A stretch of 64,000 nt of DNA from Lunularia cruciata (GCA_948567375.1 OX419762.1:40219034-40283033); one strand, 5' to 3'. Positions 37,515-49,400 are shown, counted from the stretch's first letter. Translations and numbers: made by a program. Notes: a model not told the origin generated them from the sequence alone.

Positions 37515-37760
37515 CCCCACCGCTAGTTGGTGACATCTTTGTTGCCAATGAAGCTTCAAACTCCTAGATGGCAAGTTGTGCATTCTAGAGATGAGAAAGA
37601 GGTTCCCATGTGGCATCATGAAGGGGATACCCTTTCCAAAGGACCTTGTACTCTGTATGTTGCCGACAGCCTTATTGAATGTGGTAACGCGCAAGGATAC
37701 AATCAACTTTGTACTCCTTATGATCATTAATAGGGACGGGAAGATGGGGAATTTGGACTC
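37515..37760 (-). pseudogene. Chromodomain of element B integrase
   Basis: One frame reads INDHKEYKVDCILARYHIQ, a stop, GCRQHTEYKVLWKGYPLHD and ATWEPLSHL, a canonical chromodomain with the YxVxWKGY and ATWEP motifs. Three in-frame stops are present, each explainable by one C-to-T change in a Gln codon. This places the element in the chromovirus branch of Ty3/gypsy. Confidence 0.9.
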
Positions 37761-38313
37761 AAGAGGAAAAAGAAGAGGGGTTAGGAACAAAGGGTTTCAA
37801 CTTGGAAATATGAAAGATAGGATGGATGCGTATATGACAAGGCAAGGCAAGTCGATAAGCAATAAGAGAGACAATTTGGGTGACATCAAAGGGTCTTATC
37901 CAATTAGGGGCAAGTTTAGGAACTTGGGTATCAAGTGGGAGGGGTAGGTTACTAGAGGATAACATGACTTTATCACCAACTTCAAAGGTAAGATCACGAT
38001 GATGGTGGTCCGCATATTGTTTATGACAATTCTGGGCAACAAGGTGGTGAGATTTGGCTTGTTGGAGAAATTGGGAGATGGTGGTCAAGAAGGTTGATGC
38101 ATGAAGGACCTAAGATGGGGGCGGAGCAAAAAGAGAATTTTGAACAAGCGGATCTTGGCCAAAATTGAGAAAGAAAGGAGAAAATCAGGTGCTTGCCTAT
38201 TTGGAATTGTTGTAGGTAAATTCTACAACTAAAAGACATTCATCCTGATTGGTATGGTGGACATTGACAAAGGCATGCAATATATCTTCCAAGGTATGAT
38301 TTGTATGTTCGTT

Positions 38314-39050
38314 TTATCCATCAGTTTGAGGATGATAGGCCGTGGAAAAAGCAAGCTTGGTGCAAAGTATCTGGAAGAGTGCTTGCCAAAACTTCCCAAT
38401 GAATTGAGGATCATGGTCAGAGATGAGTACACATGGCATCCCGTGATGCTTGAATACATTGTCAAAGTAAATTTTCACTAAGGTTGGAGCATCCATGGTA
38501 TCAAAGGTTGGTGCCAAGTGGATTTGCTTACTAAGCTTATCCACAAATGCCACAATTGTTGTATGTCCTTGCTTTGTCTTGGGCAAGGATGTGATGAGAT
38601 CCAAGCTCACCTGTTCCTATCAAGCAAATGGAATGGGGAGTGGTTGAAGGAGCCTACTCGGCCTTTGGTTGTTGGCCTTGTTGTGTTGGCAACTTTCACA
38701 CGATTAGACAAACTCTCAAACATCTTGTGTCATGTTGGGCCACCACCATTGGCATTGGAGGGTACCCAAGGTCTTGTCCATACCCATATGACCAACTATT
38801 GGTAAATCATGGGCTTCTTGAAGATGCACAAGTCAGAGATCACCTTTGGTGGGAACATAAATTTGGTCCTCATGGAATAGAAGGCATTCCTTGAAGAAGA
38901 AGGTGTTGTACTCCTTGTCACATGCTGTAAGACGACCATGTACCATTTGGAAGAAGGGATCTTGTTGTAGAGCAGACCAAAGTCATTTTGGACCTTGGAG
39001 TCAATTGCCACCGTTGTAATTACTGCCGTGATGAGAGGAAGAGACTTCAA
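38314..39050 (-). pseudogene. Integrase of element B
   Basis: Zinc-domain remnants lie toward 39050 and the core at 38314-38610: SLDLITSLPKTKQGH, VAFVDKLSKQIHLAPT with the first Asp, VLISDHDPQFIGKFW with the second, and AYHPQTDG. The core continues below 38314 and joins the GDKVMLSSSNLPL and IRIHPIFHISKLKPF tail at 37759-38088. Frame breaks lie between the blocks. Confidence 0.85.
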
Positions 39051-39182
39051 ATCAGGTCATTGTGATAGAGCATTAAGGATGACATGGAATTGACCTGGTT
39101 TGTACTCAAGTTTGATGTCAAACAATTGGAGTTGCTCCTCCCATCAATGATGTTGACTGTTCATGTGTTCCAAGTGTAAGGT

Positions 39183-40564
39183 CTACAACAATGGTTTATG
39201 ATCAATTTGCATAATCACTTGTTTCCCCAAGAGATAATACCTCCATATCTTGGTGGCATATACCATTGCAAGTTGTTCTTGATCTTGAGCAGAGTAATTT
39301 CTTTTAGCTATATTTACTTGGCGAGACACAAAGGCAATGGGATGTAGTCTATCTAGGAATTCTTGTTGCAACACTGCTCCTATTGCAAAGTTAAAAGCAT
39401 CAAAATCAACCACACAAGGTAGCTAAGGATCATATTGTTGAAGGATAGGTCTTGAAGACACTATATGTTTCAGCTTTTGGAATGTTTATGGAATGCTTGG
39501 TGTTCCATTGGAAGCTCAAGTTCTTCTCCAAGAGGTCAGTCAATGGTGCAGACACATGAGCATAATAATGGATGAACCGTCGGTAAGAACTGGCCAATCC
39601 ATTAAATGCCCGTACTTCTATAATATCCTTCGGAGTAGTGGCTTGATTTTCTCCTCTTCCATCTTGATCCCTTTTGATGAGATCTGGTGACCCAAGAAGG
39701 TGACTTCCTTCTGCTAAAAGACACACTTTGACTTCTTGCAATAAAATTTCCATTTTCATAGTTGTCTTAGGATTTCTTGCACATGATTCACGTGTTTTTT
39801 CTCTATCTTGCTATAGATTAAAATATCATCCAAGAACACCACCACATATCGATCCAATAGTCTATCCAACACCCAATGCATCTGATCCATGAAGATTGCT
39901 AGAGCATTGTGAGCCCAAAAGGTAGAACTCTCCACTAAAAATGCCCATACCTGATACAAAAGGCAGTCTTTTGCACATCCTCCCTATCAATGAGAATTTG
40001 CCAATAGCCCTTGCAAAGATCCAACTTGGAAAAGTATTGTGATCTACTTAGTTGATCAAGCAAGTCATCAATCTAAGGTAAAGAATATGCATTCTTCATT
40101 GTTTGCTTATTGAGTCCATGATAATCAATACAGAAATAAAGTCCTCTATCCTTCTTTAGAACAAATAATACCGATGCTCCCTAAGGAGAGGTACTGTGTC
40201 ATATGAAGTCCTTCTCCAACAACTCCATAAGTGTTGTTCTTAACTCCTCCAACTCCTCTGGTGAGAGCCAATAGATTGGTCCACTCATTGGAGTCCTCCT
40301 TTGCAATAACTCAATCTTGAAGGGCATACCACAATAAGAAGGTAATCCCTTTGGCAGATCATCTAGAAACATGTCCATAAACTCTTGAACTATCTGATCA
40401 ACCATTGCTTGATGAGGCTCTTGGCACTCCTCAGATTTTCCTTGTGCAATCGGCTTGATCCACACTGCAAAAATAGGCTTATCTTCCTCCAAAGCTTGCT
40501 CTATGGCTGCTTCACTAACAAACTTCCCATCTAGGGATTCATCTTTCTTCAAGGCTTGCTCCAT
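39183..40564 (-). pseudogene. RT and RNase H of element B
   Basis: The RT start lies in 40199-40564 (MSGPIYWLSPEELEELRTTL). The catalytic block YVVVFLDDILIYSKIE is in 39756-39959. RNase H is at 39183-39413 (DAFNFAIGAVLQQ, HPIAFVSRQVN, NYSAQDQEQLAMV). Catalytic aspartates of RT are kept. Frameshifts and stops split the domain into at least four frames. Confidence 0.85.
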
Positions 40565-40660
40565 GGCTGCTTTCTAGGTAAAATTTACATCTTGGGACTT
40601 ATCTCCCTTCAAGGCTTGCTCTATAGCCACCTTCTCAACAAACTTCTCATCTTGAGATTG
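40490..40660 (-). repeat. 60-bp coding repeats in element B linker
   Basis: Three 60-bp units matching the array of element A (23300-23480), encoding KFVSEAAIEQALEEDKP-like 20-residue motifs between protease and RT. Confidence 0.75.
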
Positions 40661-40788
40661 ACTATTTTTAGGTGTCTTACTCAAAGGTACCAATCAACTT
40701 AATTAGAAATTCCTACCTTGGTGTTGTACTTGAATTTGTTGTCGGTTCCAATCAAATTGAACCTTATGAGATTCAAGCCAAGGTAGTA

Positions 40789-41094
40789 CTAGAATGACAT
40801 CGTAGTGGAGAGGTGCCACTCAAACCTCATACACTCCAAATACTCCTTCCCAATCTTGAAGGTAACAGGATGCAAGGTATAAAATGTAGAACCCTTTCTA
40901 CTATCCGCCATCATCAATCTACTTCCAATTATTGGCTTGATAGGAATACCCAGTTCCTTTGCTACTTGCATAGACATGCAATTCTTTGAACTTCCAAAAT
41001 CAACCAAAATCCTACAACCCCGATTAGATATTGTACCTTGCAAGTGAAGCAAACTTGCATAGGTTGAGCCTTCAATCCTATTAGAACTAATCAA
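40789..41094 (-). pseudogene. Aspartic protease of element B
   Basis: Contains CRILVDFGSSKNCMSMQVAKE and LGIPIKPIIGSRLMMADSR. The active-site triplet reads DFG where the family has D-S/T-G, as in element A. The frame closes after it. Confidence 0.65.
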
Positions 41095-41109
41095 GCTCCC
41101 AATAGGTGG

Positions 41110-42015
41110 CTCAAAATCTCCTACTCAATTCTTTGTTCCACTGATTTTTTTGCTCCACAAACTCCATCTGGACAACTTGTCAAGGTCGCCCATTCTTGAG
41201 TGGACATTCAATGATGTGATGTCCCAATTGGATAGTTTCTCATTTTGTTGTAGTTTCTCTTTATCTGTAGTGCCAAGTGGTCTCCATTGAATGACATCAA
41301 TCTCCATTGGTGCCAGCTCTTCCATCCATGTGTAGTGTATCGGTAGGTTCTATGGAGGTCGAGGTCGAGACCAAGTTGTTGCAACCAAGGAATCAAAATG
41401 TTTTGCCAACCGCATGGCTTCCTCCAAGTGTTGTGGCTCTTTTATGGTTACCTCTAATTTGGTTCTTGACTTCAAGCCCCTCACAAATTGATCCAGAGCT
41501 TCACCTTCGAGTATATCTTGAATTTGCATGATGGTGTTCTAGAATTACGTGATATAACTTCTTATAGAGCCAATCTGTTTCAACTCTGCCAACCTATCTC
41601 ATGCAACTTGTATGGCATTTATAGCTTAGAATTGACTAATTATTGCACTCTTGAATTCTGCCCACATCAAGATTGGTGAAATTTTTTTTCATTCAGCTTG
41701 CTCTACTCGGAACCTCCACCAAACCTTTGCTACTTCATCCAATTGGCTAGAAGCCAAGAGAATCTATTTTTGCTCACCTTGCAGATTGGTAGCTTCAAAG
41801 TAACGTTCATAGTCAAACACAAAATTCTCCATTGCACCCGAGAGGTTCTTGCCTTCTAATACCTTGGGTTAAGGGAATCAGATTTGACCTTCTCCTTCTC
41901 AAATTGGTACTCTCTTTACGTGTTCCTGTCGTTGAAGCTCTCGTTCATCCAACAATCAAGTAAGGTGCTCAATTTGTTGCTGCATAACAAGGACAACCTT
42001 GGGTATTTCCGCCAT
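41110..42015 (-). pseudogene. Gag of element B
   Basis: Begins at the ATG at 42013-42015 (MAEIPKVVLVMQQQIEHLT). The body matches the gag of element A. The CCHC knuckle is missing: the stretch at about 41190-41250 has lost the cysteines, probably by a small deletion. Confidence 0.7.
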
Positions 42016-42286
42016 GGTTGCTACTCTATCATGCCACCCCTAATCTATCAAATTTATTAACACATAGAAGTAGCACATCCATCATTCTCCATAAGTTACA
42101 ATTGGAAGCACCAAGGATTCCTCAAATATGGTGATCACATGTAGAAAATCTTGTCTAAAGCGTGAGGTGATGAATTGTGTGAAAAAATGCTTGGGTAGTA
42201 CTTGGACACAAAAATCTCAATAGTTTGGTGGAAGTGGATTTGGTGGTCCATAAATTTCATCCATCCCATTCTTGCTTTGATACTAA

Positions 42287-42687
42287 TGTAAAAGGCCGAG
42301 ACCGAGGAGAGAAATAAGAGAATGGAAACTCACATTGGGACACTTGAATGTGGGAAAACTTTGGATGCCTAGCATGAGCTTTGGCTCTTGTATTTATAAG
42401 GATCATACAAGTCTCTTGAGAAGCTTCTCAAGAAGCTTCCTTGAGCCACTTTCTTGGAGTGCAAGCCAAGTTAATTGGGAAGCTTCTCAAGAAGGTTCCT
42501 TCTAGGAACTGCTTACTTGGCGTGCAAGCTAAGTTAGTTGGAAGCTACCTACTTGGAGTGCAAGCTAAGCTAGCCGGAAGCTTCCCAAGAAGCTTTCTAG
42601 ATACTTCTAGAATATTCTAGGCCAATTTGTCTTATTTGCTACTGCATTAGCCCTACTAACTTCGTCGCTAAACTCCATATTGTTACA
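42287..42687 (-). repeat. 5' LTR of chromovirus B
   Basis: 401 bp. Perfect heat-shock element TTCTAGAATATTC at 42605-42617, 70 bp from the LTR start; TATA box at 42391-42399. A small deletion near 42540 removes one GAAGCTTC block present in the other LTR. A decayed primer site (TTAGTATCAAAGCAAGAATG, minus strand) adjoins at 42286. Confidence 0.95.
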
Positions 42688-44163
42688 TCAAGGAAGATTG
42701 TAAACCTCTAGTCCAATCTAACAATAGTGAAGCAAACGACGGAAAGTCCTCTTGTGCCCATGGAGATAGACTATCTCTCATTTGTTGCAATAACATTTGG
42801 AGAGAAAATGATCCTTCCTCTACCTTTATCACATAAGTCTCTCAAATTGGCCTATCAACAACCACAAAATGAGAGGAAAGTAGAGGTACCAAGAGAGCTC
42901 AACTACAAAAAAATGCTATAGGTGCCGTCTCCTCCATAGATAGCAAGCCAACCCCTCCACACAAAATTGGTAGAGCGATTTGTCTACATTCCCAATCCCC
43001 TATCACACACTCAAATGTCATTGGTCCAATACTATCACCAAAGACTCCCATAATCCTCCTATCAAAGGCTCTAAAATGTGATAAGAAGGATGATGAGGGA
43101 GGAATTGTATGGATGGGGTAGGAATGTCTATGAGCAATACTAGAAGATATTATACCAAATGCCACATGCGGATCTCCTAGTAACAAAAGGTAATCCACCT
43201 AGAGAACATCCTTTGCAAGGGTAACGTTCTAAAGTGAGCCATGGCAAATAAGGGTCTTCCTAAAGGATCTCCTTGATGTGTACAAACAATTGACTCCAAG
43301 ATAGTGACTCCCTCTTGTGAACAACCATGCTAGTAGTAAAGGGAAGCAGGAGAGCCATTATAAGACCGCACAAAAGGAATAAGACTCACCAAGGATCCAC
43401 CAACCTCCCTAAGCTCTCTAAAGATGGATGTCCATGAGACATTTTTAAAAGCGCTTTCAACATCCACATGTAGGACGACTCACTTTGGAAGGATATCTAG
43501 GAGTGCCCTAATACTCAGAGACATAGCCTCACATCCTCTAGGTGTAGCTACTCCAAACTGGTGTGGACTAAGGTGTTGTCAAAAGTGAGAACAATGCTAA
43601 AGAATAATGGTACGATTGACCAAACGCAAAAAGATCTCTCCAACAGCAATTGGTCTAATGCCTCCAGTGCCCTCCATCACGAGAAGTTGGCTAGCACCTA
43701 ACACCCGAGTAACAAACATAGGAATGTCTCCTCTTGTTATTGTTACAGCCACTTGAAACAACTCGATAAAACCATTAGAAGTATCATCTACCTGAAAGAA
43801 ATCTCTAAGGTGCTCATAAACCATCCCTAACAAGCCTCCAATGGAAAGGCGAGGGGTAGTGCACAATGCTTGTGCAAATAGCGACCTATAAAGACATAAA
43901 GGCTGCTCAGGTCGATAATCGAAGACCTCTAGTGGTAGTCCTTCTACTGTTATAGGATATAGTGAGCGTAAAGAAGAGACAGTCTCATCAATAAGACTCA
44001 CCATAGATAAAGGATGTAGTGCTTGTGTTGCTCTATTAAACTCTCCCGCCTGACCCAATGTCTTACACTGTCATAATTGAGTGGACTCTGTGGTATCTTG
44101 TGGCAACGACTATCTCCTAAACCGTGTAGCCCAATTAGACTCCTCTGAAGAGTTGCCCGATCC
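42688..44163 (-). mobile_element. Non-LTR retrotransposon L1, 5' part
   Basis: RT-bearing part of L1. The frame at 43597-44058 gives SLRSLYPITVEGLP, PRLSIGGLLGMVYEHLRD and GGIRPIAVGEIFLRLVNR, the N-terminal RT region. Lower down are VESAFKNVS-like motif A remnants and EGVTILESIVCTHQGDPLG. The YxDD block is deleted at a junction near 43228. The post-RT segment (42899-43198) reads SHRHSYPIHTIPPSSSFLSH-like sequence. The 5' end stops abruptly near 44163, where L2 continues, as expected for 5' truncation. Confidence 0.8.
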
Positions 44164-44182
44164 CACACTCCCACACTCGGGA

Positions 44183-44299
44183 ATGAACAAAATCATGAGT
44201 GCCTGCTATTTGGTGACCCTCATGCTCTTCTTCTTTTTTGATCACCGAGTGCTAGCGCAAGCTCGGTTGTTTCTAAGAAGTGCCGTTCTAACAAAGTAA
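44183..44299 (+). CDS. Small ORF with signal-peptide-like start (38 aa)
   Basis: The ATG at 44183 opens 38 codons with a hydrophobic core (YLVTLMLFFFF) and a possible cleavage site after VLAQA, leaving a short tail RLFLRSAVLTK. I recognise no family. It lies directly against the truncated 5' end of L1, so it may be the broken start of a secreted-peptide gene, or chance. No intron or downstream exon could be confirmed. A degenerate repeat of the following sequence lies at 44438-44575. Confidence 0.2.
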   Translation: MNKIMSACYLVTLMLFFFFDHRVLAQARLFLRSAVLTK

Positions 44300-46454
44300 T
44301 AATCATATGAAACTGCCTTGAAGCGATTGTGAAGGCAACCTCTCCGGCTGGGTTGTTGAGAGCATATTAGAACATCAATGCCCATGAATTACCAAATTAG
44401 TTCATCGACATCAGTAACCCTGATACCAAGTTTCTATTCTGCTTATGAATGACCAAGCGCACTCGGTTGTTGCCAAATAGTTATACTCTAGTGAGGTTTT
44501 AGGAATGTGAAAAATCTCTAGAAGCGATTACGATTACGAAGCGAACCCGTCCGGCTGTGGTCGTGAGAACAAACTAGAGGGATACGTCGAGTATGATACA
44601 TAGGAAATGAGAGAAGAAGCCGTTCGAGGAACGGGGGATCCAGAACCCACTAAGTGCATATAAAATGCAAGCATGAACGTGCATATAATTGCATCTAAGG
44701 AATGGAAGTTAGAAGAGTCTTAACAATACGAAATTAAACCGTAGAAAAGACGTAATTGAAACATATCATAAATCGCACCTGCAGAGGACCAGTATACATC
44801 ACGTAATAATAAGCAAGACACAACCGATTAAGCATTTGAATTTGAAAGTCGGGGATTACCATGAAACAGAGACATCGAGCAAGGAACAAAATACGAAGCA
44901 TTAGTTGAAGATTGGTGGTGGAATGGAGCGAAGTGGGAGGTGTCTTGGCTGGGTTGGAGCGAAGCGTGAGAGGAGTAGATAGTGTACATCAAAGCATGCT
45001 CTATGAACGCAGGAGCCTATAACACTGAAGGAAGCAGACAGGCTGTTATAGTAGGCCTTCACGAAAGCACTGACGACTTCATCGCCGCCGAACTACCTGA
45101 GGGAATGCCAATCCTCGTATCGAGTTTCTGTGCAAAAGCTCATGACTAATACGGCAAACTCGGTTACTCGGCAATGGTAGCAGTGAGAAGTAAGGAAGTG
45201 TTGGAACTTATGCAGAAACCAGCAAGGCCATTTAGGAGTATCCGTATAGTCGAACGTAATATAGTAGAAATTGGAAGGAAATGCAGAATAGAAACCATGA
45301 ACAAGGAAAGGATGCATAATCGGCAGCACGAGCAAGGAAAGGATTCGAGATGCACCTTGGTAATTCCTGAAAGAAAATATCGATTAAAAGAGAAGCAAGC
45401 AGCCCGAACAGAATTGCAAGATAGCAGTGAAGAAAATAGCATGAGTGAGAGAGATACATGGGGGATGCGTGTAGAGACGTTTTTTTGTTGTTCATTTCAG
45501 TTTCCAAGCCATTTGAGTGACTCAAGAGATGAAAAGAATAGACTCGCTAAGAACAAGTAATCGGTAGATGAAGTCAGTTTTTTACTATCCCATTTGGTCA
45601 CAAGTTCCAAGTTCACTAAATCACAAGTTCTAGTCTTCTGCCAATGTGCGCATAGATATGGTGAGATCATGTGTACGAGTATGAACTTATTAATATATCT
45701 CAGGAGTACTCTCGCCTTGGAGGGCGGAAAAGTTAAAGGCAGAGTAAAAGTCATGTCGTTTTCATTATTAAAGTTCCGCTCAACCTATGCGTGGTGGATG
45801 CACTAGATCAGTTTTGAATAACTCTTCACGTCGATACTATTCCATTTAAACGTCAAAGAAATGAATTTGTATGTGAGAGAGAATTGGAGAATAGAAGAGC
45901 ATATTCCTGGTGTGTAGCAGATTCACATATCCACACACAGCAGTCAGTGTAACGTCATCCCCCAAATTTAAAATATAAAATCTCTGTTGACAAAACTTCT
46001 CAGAAAGACACTCTTATGCCTGTCTGAACCTACTAATTACGTAACTACCAGAGAATCACAAGGCCCGGGCCGCGTCTTCCCTAAGTTGCTAATACTATGG
46101 CACATTCTTGTAACACACCAAAGACCCCTTGGTCCATGATTGCTTGGACTCACTAACCGATCTCTCTAGGTGTATTTCACTATGGACGTTTCACATTTTC
46201 AGTGACCACTCTGGTTGAACCCATGATCCCTCCAAAGATATCATGCTCTGAACTGTCAAGGAGGTACGATACAAGGACAAAGGGCAGAAATAATGTCCAA
46301 CCAGGCACGGAGAAGGGTCCCATTCATGTCCAGTACCCGCCCTCAAAATGATCATCAATGTTTACCCGGCAAGTGTATGTGTCGACGTGCAGAGCACTGA
46401 TAGCATCCGGGGCACGTCAAGCATGCCGGACTTCTGACAGGAACACTGAAGAGT
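44300..46454. other. EIF3L 3' flank, no confirmed gene
   Basis: Moderate-GC sequence with overlapping chance ORFs on both strands around 45170-45560. None shows a recognisable motif. It contains the degenerate duplication at 44311-44370 and 44505-44575, and the EIF3L 3' UTR near 46000-46454. Confidence 0.4.
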
Positions 46455-49400
46455 TTACTCTATCTGAACTCGCTCAAGGTCACTGATTATATCTTCAAAC
46501 TGCACAAGAGGTGAAGGAAGGGAGGCATTAAAGCATAACACAACCGGGAAATTATTGATTATAACTACTGCAGAAGAGCAAAAACCTGGCAAGAAATGGA
46601 AAGGGCGAGGATACACACCCTCGTGATATGTCGAATGAAATAATCTCCAAAGCGCTTGGTTACCTTGGTATCGGCAATATGAACCATATCCTTTGAAGCA
46701 AATTACTGCGCGTTAATGCTTAACTAAATGAAAGCTAATGATACCAATATAACGTTTTCGTTTGTCAGCTAGCATTCACGACAGTAACAACCGAATTAAA
46801 GTCGAAATTCTTGGATGCAAATTACGTACATCATCAATGTAGAACTCTACGTCGGCATTTGACAACACGCTGCCGTCGGTATCAATAACATGTGTCTTAT
46901 GTTTGTACGTGAGCAAGGCCATCCTGTAGTAGAGAAACATGTTCGGGAACATCCCAAACTTTTGCGTGAAAGAATGTAGTCATGTTCAATTTCACTCAAA
47001 ACATAGGGGGATTACAGAACGTAATGTGAGAGGACAAAAATCTGCAGTGGCCCAATTACCAGATATATAGAAAGACCTGCGATATTCTTGCGTAAGCTTG
47101 AGATAGAGAGCCGCTCACCTCACGGTTGGTTCATCGATGTCCATGAAGGATGCGAGCTTCGCAATAGAGATGGTTGTGTAGAGCTTCAAGAAACTGCGTA
47201 TGCTTGACAATAATTGTTGTTGGCGCACCTCAGACAAAAACAGTTTAAGTTGAAGTCTGTATGCGTCCTGTAGAGAAAAATATGTGAGACACGACGCATC
47301 GTACGTCCACGTACAATTTTGAAGGACAGTTAATTCTCAGCTTCAGAGAAGTTACACATGCATCCAAAATGAATACTCGAAACGAAGGAACAAATAGAAA
47401 TGCTGGAGTAAGAGTAAAATCACCAACAAGTAATCGTTGAAGGAAAGAGAGTGTAATGCTTGCCAATACCTGGTTGAAGTTCACAAGGGGTTCTTCATAA
47501 TTGGGCGTAGATGGGGTGATGAACTTGGGGCAGGCATAGGAGAAAAGTTCATCAAACACAGATTCATCGCTCCTTTGCATTCGCAACATTTTCTCTGCAT
47601 ACTTCTCGCGCAACTGGTTGTTCACGTTCTCTTCGATTAGCTTACCATGTGGGCACAGGGATAAGCAGATGGCAAGAAGAGCATACATCTGCTCATTCTT
47701 CTTGTGAATCTGATCGTATTGAGGGGAGCGTTGATGATACTGTTTGGTCTTATGAATGTACAGAAGAACCTGATTAAATGCCCGAATTCCGTCTACGTAC
47801 CTGAACACACAGTAACAGTATCAAACAATGAAGTTCTAAAGTGCTATGCGAGTAATGGGAGCATAAGCCGCTCATTTCCAAAGTGATAAAGATGATTTGG
47901 AAAGAAGAAGTGGCCAACGAACGTGCTGATGGCAAGGTTGAGGTTCAGCACAACTTTGTCTGCTAGATGAATAAAAGTCTTCCACAACAGGTGCCAATAA
48001 TCACAACCACAACCACCCATATGTTGTACATCAAACTAGCTAACAATAGTCACAAATCGGAGGTTCTACTATATTCTAGCTCCATGTGAAGGTCTTAGGT
48101 TCAGCATCAAGAGTTCAGGAGCCCAGGCAATTATATATAAGGTCAGTAGCTTCGCTATCCACACTCACTCTCTATTAGACCCAGCTTTACAAAACAGGAA
48201 AGAGATCCCTTACCTCCTTAACATCAAATTGGCGAACCCAAAGTAGTATATTTTTGTAATGTGGCACCCCATTACAGTGCTGTAAACTCCCGGTGAGTTG
48301 ATGTCAATAGGTGCCAATGCCTTGAGACCACTGTGATAGTCACCAAGCAGGCAATGTACCCTCAGAAGTCCCACGATACTGAAGTAGCCCAAAACTTTGA
48401 GCACATTGGTTCCTCCATGGTAGTCATATCCATCTGTAGCTGTGAACGTGACAGTGCCATCCTTTTCCTCTTCCAGAATTTGAATGATCTCAGATTTATC
48501 TATTAGTGCCTGAAGATAGTTGAGAACACCATACACGTTCCAAACCTAAAAAACACATGACCTGCATCAGAATTTTCGCAATAAAAAGCCCTTTCAAGTA
48601 CGTCTGCGGCAACCCCCTTGCACCTTATTCGAAGTCGTGACCTGGAATAAGATGGTTCTTTGGCTCACCAGACCAAACCATTTCCATGTCTGCACAGCCT
48701 TATCTAAAGGTCAACAAGGGGGCAAATATACAAGAAGTATGCCATTGTCGTGTTGTTCTGAAAGGGCCATATGAAATATCACAAGCTTGCGAGGCATGAA
48801 TGGGCAGGACTGAGTGTTTTGGTAACAAGGAATTTTGCGAAACCCATTGTGTTTACACTCTATTTTATCAACTAAGTCGTAACGTAATGCCATGCAGAAC
48901 AAAGTTGGCTTCAGAAACTTGCATGCATGACTCAGAAAGAGGGTTGTATTCTGGATACTAATATTCGAGCTAAGAAACCAGAAGAACTCTGATGTTCTAG
49001 TCAGAAACGAACATTTACAGATTCATCAAGGACACCAACTTTGAAACTTATGTGTAGTGTTGATGCATAACCAAGTATAGCCTTGAAACACTATCCATAA
49101 AAGTCTCCATGCTAGTACTGTGCGTCAAGGCCAGTTAATCAAATCTGTTCCCCAAGGCCAGGTGGGTTAACTCGTTATAACTCGTTCTTAGATTTTGTTA
49201 ACTCGTGATAAATTCCTTTAATTTCGTGACAAAATCTAGGAATTTATCACGAGTTAACAAAATCTAGGACCACAATGGAAATCGTATTAAAGAAAAGGAG
49301 AGGGGGACCTCCAGCTAGTACCTCATCGCATTGACGAAGAAAGGCGAGCTCTTGATCGCTCTTGGATTTGAGCTTGGCTCGGTACTGACAGAAGGACTGA

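Larger units (their letters stand above)
37084..42687 (-). mobile_element. Ty3/gypsy chromovirus B, nested in L1
   Basis: Complete LTR retrotransposon: LTRs 37084-37509 and 42287-42687, perfect 5-bp target duplication TCAAG (37079-37083 and 42688-42692), primer site, polypurine tract, and all gypsy domains in order gag, protease, RT, RNase H, integrase, chromodomain. Stops and frameshifts make it non-autonomous. It is the same family as element A and better preserved at the ends. The uninterrupted target sequence survives in copy L2 near 56030-56060. Confidence 0.95.

Noticed and set aside
45174-45560. 128-codon plus-strand ORF opposite a 97-codon hydrophobic minus-strand ORF
   Set aside because: Both frames are open over the same DNA and neither resembles a known family; likely chance in a moderate-GC stretch.
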